Below, in pieces: positions 49,543 through 61,600 of a stretch of 64,000 bases of DNA. Origin of the DNA: Cyanoderma ruficeps (Eukaryota; Chordata; Aves; Passeriformes; Timaliidae); the NCBI GenBank assembly GCA_008694505.1, contig VZDJ01007747.1, forward strand, positions 11,406,200 through 11,470,199. Reading direction: 5' to 3'. Numbering within the stretch: position 1 is the first letter of the stretch; each line of letters begins with the position of its first letter. The translations under genes and the position numbers were made by a program. Under the pieces are notes generated by a model that saw nothing but the letters and a program-made list of their open reading frames with translations, did no database searches and was not told the DNA's origin.

Positions 49543-50572
49543 GAAAAGGTGACCAGCAAACCACATTCTCACCCAGAAATTCCCAGATTCATCATGCTTT
49601 ATCAGTGTACGTATCCCATCTGACATTGACTCAGAATATTTCTGTCGGGTTTTCCCCGCTCTAACATGGAGGCAAAAGAGGCATCTGCTTCTCAAAAGTA
49701 CATTGTAAAATTAAATACCTTTCTGTTTTGAAGCACTTTAATGCAATATGAACAAGAGCCATAAAAGTGCCTCAAACTGAGTGAAAGAATCTTTTATTAT
49801 ACACATTTTAGAAAAAAAGCCCCTGCAGAATAGACAATGGATACTTTACCAATTTTCCTACCTTCCTTTTAAAATCAGTAATGACAGACATAAATTTGTA
49901 ACCTCACTACATTGATGCTTTTTTCTTCTTATTGGAACTTCCATGTCTCCTTTCAGTCAGATTTACTTTTTCCTATCAATCTGTGATATTTTGCTAAGCA
50001 AATAGAATATCCTTGAACAGTACCACTCTTTAGTCAGTTAAGTCACTGATTTATTTCAGCTTTGTAAAACTGACACCTTTTCAAGTTCCCAACTTACATA
50101 TTGCAACCCATATCACGTTTTGTCTGCACACAGCAAATGCAACTGGATTAAAGTCACCAGTACCACAGAAACTCTTATTTTTTTAGATCCATGAGTAGAA
50201 CTCTGGCCTTTCCCATGCTCAGGAAAAGAGGGCAATGGGAAGGAATGAATAAAACAGGCAGGTAGTTGCTCTACACACACCTGTGCAAAAAAAAAAAATT
50301 TTTAAAAATTTCCCTCTGCCTTTAAAACCTGGGTTTGCTGCTGCATGTTCTTGACTGAGGTAGAGACCATGAAGGATGTTGGTCCTGTAAGCCATAGGTC
50401 CCTGAAGTCCCTAGTCTCAAAAAGGGAAAACAGAAACAAATTTTCCAGTACCAACTACTCAATTACACCCTTGCTGTCAGGCAAGGTGTTCCATGAAGTG
50501 GGTTGGTGTGTTTTGGACATGTCACTGAGTGATGCATTTAATCAAGAACACCTTGCAGTTGTAAGCCTTGGG

Positions 50573-50690
50573 TTTTTTCTTTTTTCCTTTTCCCTCCCTT
50601 TTTTATTCTTCTCTTTTTTTCTTTTTCTGTTCCTCTTTCCTCTGTTCTCTCACCCTTCTTTTGCTTTTTCCTCTCTCTCTCCCCCTGAAT
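50573..50690. repeat. Long polypyrimidine tract
   Basis: Nearly pure T/C on the plus strand, with only occasional A or G. Low complexity and able in principle to form triplex structures. Confidence 0.85.
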
Positions 50691-53232
50691 AGCTGAAAAG
50701 TAAATCCCCTCCTTCAATTACTTTAATATGCTTTCATACTATGTTTGCTGCACTTTATTTCTCAGCTTTGTTATTTCCACTCCCCAGTAAAATCTATCAC
50801 CTTTGAGTGAGTTATTTGCTTTTCTGGACTGCAGCAAATACCACCCACTCTGTTAAGGTCAGGCTCCAGCTCCTTGACTTCTCTATTGTTCCGTCCCTTC
50901 CTTACCCACTCTGTCATTGCAGCACGACAGCTCCAGCTGGGAGGGCAGGGAAATCACTCCCTCAAGAGCAGTTTATCACAGCAATAAATGTTATGCGTTT
51001 TACTAGGATGCCATCAAAGTTCACCATCACACCATCATGCTGAAGTAGAAACAATTGTTTCTTTTATTCATCTATTATATATACTTTATTGGGTAGGTGT
51101 CTATATCCTGCAGAGATCAGCACCCTGAAGATACAAGGCACTGCTTTGAGCTTCTGCTGGGCTGTGAAAATTACAGAATTTGCAGTGAGAAGCATCACAA
51201 TATTTTAAATTAATTACTGCTTCTCAGTTTTCTTGCTGTTCTCTCTACTGCCTGGGTTTTAATTACTTTGCTTACATAGGCGTCTCCAAAGTCACATCAT
51301 TAAACAGTTTTTGTGGCCTTTACGTTTCTTTCAGGTTATTTGCTTCTTTTTATAGTACTGCCTGTGCCAGCTCTGTTAACTTCAAAGCATAAGAAGACTG
51401 AAATTTTTGTGATTGCAACTGGGACTCAGCAGAACCTGTCCAGTCATCTGAATTGATCTGTCATTCATGAAACTAAATACTTTAATTTTAATTTTTTTTT
51501 CTATACAAGAGAGAAAAGTGAAACCTTTGTGCTTACATTCCCTCCCCCATCTTCCTACTAAATATTGATATTTCCTCAGCCAAGAGAGCTTAATAAAAAC
51601 TGAGAATACTACATTAATTTCATCTGGCAGAATTGCTTGTAGCAATATGAAAACAAGTTGTTGAATGTGTGACAGGGTAATTCACTGAGCACTAAAGGAA
51701 ATTGCTAAAAACAAAAAGAAATTTGTTATACTCTAAGCTCTCGGTGACATATGAGAGCTCCAGTATTCTGTTGGGAAAAAATGGTCAGCAGCCCTGCACT
51801 GACATATGTTAGGTATCTCTATTCCCTGAAATGCAGGTTTGGATTGACTGAAATTATCTGAGGCTTTAGATTAAATTCCTAGCTATGTTTTCAGTCAAGA
51901 ACTTGAAGGAAACATTTGAAAAGCCATAATATTTAATTTCGACATTTTTCTTGAAATGTTCTAAAAATGAAATTCCTTTCATTTTTAATTTTTTTGGTTT
52001 TGTAACTTTTTTTCTTCAGAACATTGCATGTCTAAATCTCGCTCAATTTAGCAAAGGGAAGAGGAAGAAACACTCAAGCCCAGTGTTTGGAGCATCTCCT
52101 CCTCTTCATCTCTCTCTTCTCAAGCAGAACAGGATGGCAGCTCCTCTCACTCCCACTGTGAGCCCTCTTCTGCCAGTGGCACTGCAGTTACCTACAATGA
52201 TCAGTGCAGAGACAACACTGTGGCTGCCAGTGCTCCTTGAGACTTATTTCACCATGAAATAGATACTCAAAGTGAAGCTAAAACAGAGCCAGCACCTCTT
52301 AAAATCACCTCACTGGAGACCTTTGTAAAGACAGATCAGGGATTCAGTGATAGGGCTCCATTCCCCTGTTCCCGGTGCCAGGCTAGGTAGCCATGAGAAA
52401 ACTATGTACTCTGTTTATATACAGCTGGAATCTTAATTTTGGGACCATTGTATGGTTTATTTCAAATTATAGAGAAATGCCAGCTGCTGAGAAATGGGAG
52501 AAAACTTTGCTTTGACTTATCATGTATATTGAGTCTGCAAGAAGAAGAAAGGAAGATGTATCACTGGGGGATGGGAGTCAGGTTCAAAGAGGAAAATATC
52601 AAGTGCAAAAGCAGTGGATCATTAAATGAGGTGATAGAGCAGGGCTGTTCTATTGGTGCCCACAGCTATTTTCTTTCTCCTGGTATGATCAGTGTTCGCT
52701 TATTGGAGCCTGATGCAGCTGCATTAAAAGCTTTTCATCAAAAGGCAAAGGAGGACGTATTTTCCTGTTGCATATTTCCCCGCTGCGTATTTTCCCAGGT
52801 TTGAGGGGGTTTTCTGATGGAGATAGATGTTTGGCCACAAATATTGTAAAAAATGTTGTGTCCTTGCCTCTATGGACTCTAAAGAAAGAATGCTGACTGA
52901 GGGTTTTCTCTTTGGTTAATCAAAACAAGTGTAAATTCTTGAGCCTAGAAGCAGTGTTTCCTAATCATATTCCTATTAGGATATGGTACGACTGACGTGT
53001 AGTTCGTCAGGGTTTGGGGCTGTTTCCTGATGGGCAGTTTGGTGGTAAGCTGTTAGAATGAGGTTTTTCAGGTGAGATAACATTTGTGTGGCACTGACTG
53101 GGGTCATTTCATGGTTTCCACGGGTTCAGTCAGCTTCAGTCAGCACAGACTTTGTCCTCTACCAAACTCCTGAACTAGGGTTTCAGAGGCCTTTGAGTGC
53201 CTGCAGAGTTAATGCAGTTTTGTATGGACAGA

Positions 53233-53249
53233 ATATATATATATATATA
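53233..53249. repeat. (AT)n microsatellite
   Basis: About eight AT units. Confidence 0.95.
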
Positions 53250-56200
53250 AACAAAGAAAGGATTCATTTATTGTAGCCAGCTGACACAAAAGTCAGAGAC
53301 AGCCTCTTATCCATCTCAGCCAACTGCTAAATGGGAGATTATTTAAATTCAGCAGATCAGCAAAGCTTCGTAGTAAAGGCATGAATGGTTGCAGGCCAGC
53401 TGTGATGCCTTCCAAGGTCATAAAAAATTATTTGACTTCTATTTTCGTTCTCATGGTCCTGTCACTGAGACCAATAGCTTAATGGTTCTGGGAATATGCA
53501 TGTGATCTTCTAGTCAACTAACTTGTATTTAATTTGGTTTGAAGTGTTGCCTCTGGTCAAGGGAGTGAGTGTGGCTTCCTTTGTTGAAGAGCTTTTCACA
53601 TCCCTTCCCTGTGTAACAAGAGCTGCTCAATAAAATTGTGCTCTTCCTGTCATTACCTTTTAGAGCTGTGTTGCAGTACATCCAAGATGGCTCACTATAT
53701 TGAACCCCAACATTTAAAACACACAAACAAACAAACAAATTATGTAAATCCTTATGAAGCTTGTAGTCCTTCTGCATAGTTGTGCTATCTGCAGTTTAGA
53801 CCTCTGCCTCCTTTGCTTAAAATAATGGGGTCCAAATGATAGATGGAATGGCTGCACCATATCTTGGGAAAACATTTAAAAGGGTGTTTTGTTTCTGTGA
53901 GCACATTTGGTGTTTGATGTAATAGAGCTTGCAAGAGTTGATATAGAGGAAATTATTGCTTCTCAATAAAATTCTCCATTTTTACTGGCTCACATACAGA
54001 GAATGGCAGCCAGCTGATAAAATACTTGGTGGAATTTTCTTTCCATCTAGCCATGTGCTGCTCTACAGCTATGAACTGAGTCCTTTTTTAAACTGGGCAA
54101 AATTATGATAGTTTGAAAGCATTTTGTGTTTATCATACTACACTTTATGTGGAAGTCTGAATATTTTGTGCTTTAACTAAAATTTTGCCTTTTAAACTCG
54201 CTGGCTGTGACAGTAAAGTAAAAAATAACCATAAAAATAATGATATAAATCTCTTATCTCTGTCAGATACTTACTGGCAAACTAAGATACATATTCTGCA
54301 AAAGCATTTTTAGCTTTTCACATGCTATTTGGATTCCTTATAGAGTGTCTAGTTAATGAGACATATGTATACATACATATATAGGTAATATGGCTTCGTA
54401 AGACAGAATCTGTAAACAACGTTTGCAAAATATTACTTCATTGGGGCCATGAAAACCTAGAAAACAGATCAGCTCTACTATCTCCCTCAAGATAAACACA
54501 GACTTCCTCAGAAATTTAAACTCTGCAGCATTACTTGCATTTACTAATAACAATTTCTTAACTTTCCAGAATGGAAATTCTTCAATTTCCTACTCATTTA
54601 GTTACTGGAAAGTATGAAACATTTTATAACATTAAGCTGTAGACTTTTTTTTTTTGTTCCCAAGGAGGAATTTGATTCCTAAGTGTTAGGGCCAGAAGAG
54701 GACCTAGCTGGTGGAATTTTAGGTGCCTGCTCTCTGGAACAATTGTCATGCTCTCTATCTTCCCAGGCTGTGCACAGAGAAAGCTGGGTTGCCCTAGGAG
54801 AGAAGTCCCTGCAATCGGAATTGTACAGAACTACCCTGACACAGAGCACCAGGGATATTAAACACTTCCCTTCTGCAGTGCTACAGGAGTGGCTCCCCTC
54901 TGAATGGCATCCACAGGTGCTTCAAGGGACATCAACAATAGGGGTAAAGATTCTCTTTTCTGCCTGAGACACTAAAAAGTGCTCTCTCTAATTGTGAGGG
55001 CACTGAAAATCACCATCTGGCAGTTTGCACTGCTGCTTGTGAGGAAAAGAAGCCTGGCAACAGGGTAGGTTCTGTTTTTTGGGCCTCCTGCAGCATCTTC
55101 TCTGGGCACTAATTTCTCTGGATGCTGGTTTTTCTGTTTGGTTAACAGGTGAGCTGAGTCTTCCTGCAATCTTGGGAGATGTAGCTGCCAGGGAATTGTA
55201 AAAAAATTTAAAAAGCAGGAAGACAGTTGAGCTTGATGCTATAGGGCTCGGCTGAGCAAAGATTGCAGAATCACAATTTTGTACCTAAATAGCAATGAAT
55301 TACCTGTACTCTGCTTTCCATGCTATTTCCTGACCTGCCCACCCATTTCATTGACATTTTGGCTAGAATGCAGCAGAGGCTAGGCTCAGCTGAGAAAAAA
55401 CCCTTATCTGTGGCAAGGCAAAGTAGTTCAATGCTGTTCAGATGTGGCCTGATAAGTTGTAGGTGTACCAGGGTAATAATGTAATGCTTTCTGGGCAAGC
55501 TGCAGCTAAGAACAGGATCTAACAGTGGGGACTGAGGGGTCTAAGCCCAGTTCTTGTCTCAGCCCTGTCCACTACTTTTGTACTGGTGATACACTGAGTC
55601 TATCCACTTCTCTGTCTCTGGAAATTTACAGACTCCCTTAGCTTTCTCATCATTACTCACTTTGGTTTGCTGATCACAGGCGGTCCCCTCTGGAAGCTTC
55701 CGTTGACTAGATCCAAGGTGGAGGGGAAACCACATAAAGATGATAGCAATCATTTTCATATCCCTTGTAGAGTACACCATGACTGCTCTGTCCCCATAAC
55801 CATGGAAGAGGCAAATCCTCTGACTGCTCCTGCAGAGGCTGGAAAAGAGTACAGCAATGAGGGAGAGCCTTAGTCATGAAAACCCTTTCTTTTAATGTGC
55901 AACATTCTCTCCACAGAAGTCCTGAGGGACATGTTGATGTGTTGGCAGGTTTCCAGCTGGTGGGTGTGATTCACCTGACTTGCCTCCAAAGTGTATCCGC
56001 ATAACATCCACACATTGTGTACATAAATCAACTTTCACCTGAAGAATCAGAATTCTTTGTTGTCAAATTAATGTGAGCTGTGGAGAATCTGCAAAGTGTA
56101 TTATAGCAGTCCTGAATGGTTGTCAGCTTTACAGAGAGTTACGCTGTTAGCTGGAAATGTTTTGTTGTTCCGTTCCTAGAGTTTTCCGGGCCTAAAGTTT

Positions 56201-56769
56201 CCTTGTCTGAATTGTCAAACATATTGTTGTCACCAGATACAGCTGGCACAGGAAATAATGCCATGAAAGAATCAAGTGATACAGCATTTTTACAAAACCT
56301 TTTACAAATCTGTATTAAAGCCAGTCTTTTATTTCTTATTAAATTAGTATCATACTATGCTGAAATTTTTATGTACTAGTTGAAGAGTTACAGCTAAATG
56401 TTGTAATGACTCATTATGGCAATATGCAGCAGCATGGACCCAGACTTGTCTTCCAGTCCTCCAAATCTTATCCATTCCACACTTGGTTTACCACAAAAAT
56501 GGCCTGCATTGCTATAAGCTTAAAGCAAGAGGACACACTTTAACATTTCAACCGTGCTATGATGGCTTTGTTAACAGGAAGCAGATTCAGGCCTGGTCCA
56601 GACACACTGACAATTAGGCATACATCAGTTCTCCATTCTGCCAGAGTACAGAGTGAAATAAGATATCCTTTCTCTGGAGCATGGAGAGAACCAATTACGG
56701 ATCCTAGGGAGGATTTAAATGGAAATACTAGATTTTGAGTAAATGAACTGTAATAATGAAATTCATTTC

Positions 56770-57040
56770 TGTGATGCCCAGTGCCGTGAAAGGAGATAGA
56801 GTCTTCTTCTTGGGTGTGCAGAGAAGAAGGACAACAGGCAACAGACACAAACTGGAAAACAGGAAATCCCAACGCAGCATAAGGAGTTGTCAGACCCTGG
56901 ACCAGGTTGTACAATCTTTGTCCTTGGAGATACTGAAAACCTGGTTGGACAAGGAGTTGACTACCTGCTCTAAAAACCTTTTAGGAAAATGTTCTAGGTG
57001 AATGCCTGAATTCCCTTCCAACCTGTGTGTTCCTCAAATT
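56770..57040 (+). mobile_element. CR1 LINE 3' UTR fragment
   Basis: Sense on the plus strand. It opens GTGATGCCCAGTGCCGTGAA and carries a GGCAACAGACACAAACTGGA segment and a CCTTGGAGATACTGAAAACC segment. It then runs TGCTCTAAA to CTTCCAACCTGTGTGTTC, following the CR1 3' UTR order. Frame-disrupted and partly deleted. Confidence 0.85.
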
Positions 57041-57049
57041 GCATCTGTG

Positions 57050-57510
57050 CAAGAGCTGTGTGTCCTGCAGCACTGTAGCAGTGGGAGGCTTGTTGTGGAC
57101 ACCATTCAGTGAAGAAAGGGAGGCAGCAGGGTTGCTTTGAATGGAGTTACCTGGAATACACCTGAACAATCTTCTGGAGAGGAAGGGGAGGTGACTTGGT
57201 CAGATGGGTGTTGGTTTCTGCATAACACTGTTGTTTTGGGGATGGCTTTTATTTAAATTTTTAAATATTTTTATAAATGCACTTATTCTTCCTTCTGCCT
57301 CCTTTAGTGAGGTCTAAACTAGAAGTAAGCATATCTTTTTAATGCATGTAGTCATAGAGACAAACACAATATGTCAAATATGTTTGAGAAGAAGATCCAG
57401 CTACAGCAAGAGACTAAGTAACTGCCATGAAAAGACATAGGAACATGATGAGATGGCAAGAAGTAATAGAAGAGGTTTGGAACCTTCTCCAGTGCTTCTT
57501 GAAATCTGCC
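57050..57510. other. Non-coding spacer between CR1 and the LTR-like element
   Basis: Nothing recognised beyond short AT runs. Confidence 0.5.
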
Positions 57511-57512
57511 AT

Positions 57513-58099
57513 TGTTGCAGCAGCCCTCTTATTAGAGGGTAAAAATGAGCCAAGGCACAGACTTCTTATTAAACACAGCATAAAAAGAGTCCTCGTTTAT
57601 TCCTCTTCACTGCTTAGTCATCTTAACTCTGTTTGTTACTCTGGCTGCAGCAAGCTCCCACTGTAGGTTTCCCTTGCAGCCTCTGACTGCTGAGTATTTC
57701 CTGCTAAACTATGAGTGCATGTATTAGTTTGCAGACTCTGAATGCAGGCTTTTACCTAGCTAGACTATAGGTTAGAACTGCAGGTTCCAACAACAGGCAC
57801 TAACTGCAGACCCAGACTGACCTCACAGCAGTGATTTTCTCTCCCCAGCATCCTACTTCATGATTCTCTCCTTCATGCTCCTCGAGGTTTCTCCTCCATG
57901 ACAATTCTCCCCTTACCAGCTAACCCCCTCTTTTACCTCACTCATCCTTATTGGATATAGCTGTTACTCATTAGGGGTGAAGCTGTATTGGTTAATTAAC
58001 ACAGCTCCTACGCATCAGGGGTGAGGTCACCTGTATTCTCCTACATGCCATAGGTGATAAAGGCTCAGTGATGCTTGTTATCACCTTTGAATTACTACA
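57513..58099 (-). mobile_element. Possible solo LTR of an endogenous retroviral-type element
   Basis: Read on the minus strand, a 587-base unit begins TGTAGTAATT and ends GCTGCAACA, so it has TG...CA ends. It has CCAAT motifs in its first third, and an AATAAA near the end followed by a further 70 bases or so, which together fit an LTR with promoter and poly(A) signal. Two imperfect copies of an AGGGGTGA-containing segment lie at 57971-58050. No target-site duplication is visible and no internal viral genes flank it. The family cannot be named from sequence alone. Confidence 0.4.
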
Positions 58100-58167
58100 G
58101 TGTTTGCTGTGGCAGAGTGCAAGAGCCAATGCCACAGTCACTGAGCAATTGTGTGGTGGTTGCTGTT

Positions 58168-58603
58168 GACCACAGCAGCATAGAGTATCCTGAGTTGGAA
58201 GGGATTTGCAAAGGCCATTGAATCCATCTCCTGGTCCTGCACAAAACAGCCCCAAGAGTCACATCATGTGCCCCAAGAACCTTGTCCAAATGCTTCTTGA
58301 ACTCTGTCAGGCTGGTGCTGTACCTCTTCCCTGGGACCTGTTTTGGGTGCCAAAACACCCTCTGGATGAAGAACTTTTCCTGATATCCAACCAAAATCTC
58401 CCCTGACAAAACTTCAGGCCTTTCCCTCAGGTCTTGTCAGAGGGCACCACAGAGAAGAGATCAGTCCCTGTCCCTCCTCTTCCCCTCACGAGGAAGTTGT
58501 AGCTGCAGTGAGGTCTCCCCTCAGTCTCCTTCAGGCTGAACAGACCAAGTGACATCAGCCCCTCCTCATATGGCTTCCCCTCAAAGCCCTTTGGACATTC
58601 AAA
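58168..58603 (-). mobile_element. CR1 LINE 3' UTR fragment, antisense
   Basis: Read on the minus strand it gives CTGAAGGAGACTGAGGGGAG, then CTCACTGCAGCTACAACTTC, a GGGAGATTTTGGTTGGATAT segment and a CAGGACCAGGAGATGGATTC segment. It ends near CCCTTCCAACTCAGGATACT with CTATG, which is the CR1 3' end order. It lies about 70 bases from the LTR-like unit. Confidence 0.9.
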
Positions 58604-58609
58604 TGATGC

Positions 58610-61600
58610 CAGAAGATTGTCAGAAAAGTTTAGATAGTGGAACTAGAAAATGTGATTCTTTAGAGCAATAAGTAATATTTTAGTAATTGCTTTCAGAGTG
58701 AGCTCTAAAAGATGACTTGTGACTGTCCATACAGGGTGTATTTCTCATGTTGCTCTTGTTAGAAGGAGCCTCAGTTAGAGGTGTTGGTGTAGTACTTCTG
58801 TGGCTTGGCTGATGACTGTCGTTCATTTCTTCAGCAGATTTAGGTTAATATCACTGGCTTGCTTCAAGAAAGACTCCTTAAAACAATGCTTCTGACAACA
58901 ACTGAAATACTTACAAAAATGGGCATTTAAAAATTATTATAATCCTAGTAATGTAAAGAGCAGTGTTTTCTTCTTTTCTTCAGATTCACATTCACAAGTG
59001 TATAGAGATGTCATTTATATCCTAGACACATTAATTTCTGATTTTTTCCTTTAACTCTCTTAATTGGAAGAAAGTATGTTGTTGCTGATTTATGAACTCT
59101 TCAGAAGTGCCAGGGATCATTTTAAATGTATGCAGCTGCTCTGCAGTAGTTTAACTTGGCAGATAGTATTAAACCATTGAATTGTGTCATTTATTTGTGT
59201 ATGCACACAATAAGTTCCTTGTGCAGGTTCTTCAGAAAAAGTCTCAATGTTGATTCGGAAATGTGGCCTAAAAATAACCTAGCCCCATGATTTATTGTTT
59301 TGGTGCTTGTCTCCAAACAGTACATCTAAAATGAAGAATGAGATACTGTGTATACCCCAGATAAGGCCACGGAATGGAAACCATCCGTAAGAGGAGCTAT
59401 AGACTGAGGTCTGAAATGGAAAAGTTCCCAGGGTGAAGGAGCAAGACACACGATGGGAATCAACTTGTGTTGTTGGCATTTGGGAATGCTGCAACTTATT
59501 TCATTGCTAGGCAAGGCAGTGTATGACGTTGTGAAATGAGAAAGAGCAGCAGTCATGACAGCAGTATCACTGGTTGTAATGGAGTATAAATCAGGGCAGT
59601 TTACTCTGTCATTCCATTCAGGGCATCATAAAAGTAACACCTGTCATCTGGAAAAAATCTAAACTCAGAGAATAATATAATGCATTTTGCATGAATGTAT
59701 AAAATCCTACAGTACCAGAAAATAAAACACTTAGAAATTGAGTCTTTATGCTAAGGAGTGACATCTGCAAATATATTCTAAGATCAATACTATGTGACTT
59801 GATTTATGTCTTAAACTATTCTATGGGGGGAAGAAAAAGTAGCAGTACAGATTCTATTATAACTCTAAAAAATAACTTTTTAGGGCATGATACTAATCTC
59901 TTTGATCCACACCATTTAATGTATTGGAAAGCAAAAGAACTTCCCTTATTTTTCCTTTGGCTGTAATATGGACTGAAAACAGCCTTCAGGGAATTGTAGA
60001 TTCAGTTACATCCTCAACAAGAGAACCTAATGGGCAGTGTTTAAAGACTGATTGATAGACATCATCTCTTGATGATCATAGCAGAACTTTTTAGGCTGCT
60101 GATTGCAACCACAGACATTCTGGAAAGCAAAATTTATGCCTGCCGGGCTTTTTGACCTGTTTTGTCTCCTCTTTTCTTTCCTCCCCTCAAACCAGATTTT
60201 AGCAGTCAGACCCGGAAGTCAGTAACAATGGCCAAAAAACCTGAGCCAAAGACTATTATCACCACGCAAGTTTCAAATGTTTTTCTTTGGTAAATGGTCT
60301 AAAAGCCAGAAATTTAAAATTAAATAGAAGGTAAGTTTCTCCTAAAGCTCTAGAAAATGGTGAAGCTTTTGCACGTTGGAAGCTGTTGGAACTATAGGAA
60401 CTTTGGAAGCTGGATGCAGAATTATTTATTCATGATGAGTCAGTTCTGTCATACACTACTGTCACAAAATTTCCATGTGCTCTGGGTATGTTCAACATGG
60501 AAAATTAGTTGTTTTCAGGAGGTCATGAAATTTCTGTTGTCTTGTTATGAAGGGCTGTGGAGCACAGATTTATTTTTTTATCTAGGATCAATGCTATCAA
60601 AGTCTGATGAAATTGAAATATCAGCCAGATTTCCCTTTATATTCCTTGCCTTCTGAGGTGGCAGCTTGGTGCTACCTGTGAAGCAGCTGTGGAACCACTC
60701 AGCTGCCTTACCCAAGGTGTCAGTGTAAAGGAGCTCAGACCCTCTCAGGGTGCAGAACTGGAGCACCCTGAGTCTTCTGCTCTCAAGAGACTGGGCTACT
60801 GTGCTACCACTCAGAGTGATAAAGTATTATCAGTGATCTGAGTGAAGAACCTGAACATTGCTATCCTCTTTTCCTACACAACCCCAGGCCTCAAAGAGAA
60901 TAAATAAGGCCCATCTGTTAACACTGGATCTCTGCACTATGGTAACTGGGTTGCATATTTATGAGCTGGTGGGCAGAGCACTGGAGAGACCACTCAGGCC
61001 ATCTAGCACTGGAGAGACCACTCAGGCCATCTGATTCATATGGCGCTTCTTGATCCCATTCATCATTCCCATCAATGTGGTACAAACCACAGATGTGGTC
61101 TATAGTGTTCTTCTGACTGCTACTTCTCACTGCAGTGAGAGTTAGGGGGTATTTGGAACATACATTGTGCTTTGGAGAAGAGTTTTTTTCTTAAGGCAAC
61201 AGGAAAGGAAATAAACGTCAATGTAAGTAACAGAACAGATAAGAATTGCCTTGGTAGATTGGTGTTCTGTTGTTAAATCCTCTACTTTTAAGTTGGACTA
61301 TCATAGTATAAGGCATTTTATACTTTTTGGGGAGGGGGTAATTAATACATCTTTATGTTGACATTGCCCACAATGATCTAATTTTAACATTAAAGTATAG
61401 AGGGAAATGTTGGAAGTGTCCTCTGTGCATCAGTTCACTGCTACACAGGCCCAGTACAATCAGCAGAACAATAACAATAATCAACTTACCAAAGCTGCAG
61501 CTACAACCCCACTAAAATTTTGGAGAATGAAATCTTTGTAATTGTTAAAACATAGTATTTTCAAAGCAAACTCATTACTGGGCCAATGGTTCAGATACTC

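Larger units (their letters stand above)
49545..56760. other. Non-coding DNA with a polypyrimidine tract
   Basis: AT-rich DNA without a recognised gene. Contains a roughly 115-base C/T-only-like tract (50573-50690), an AT microsatellite (53233-53249) and scattered A/T runs. Short frames at 52439-52804 and 54683-54967 show no family resemblance. Confidence 0.5.
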
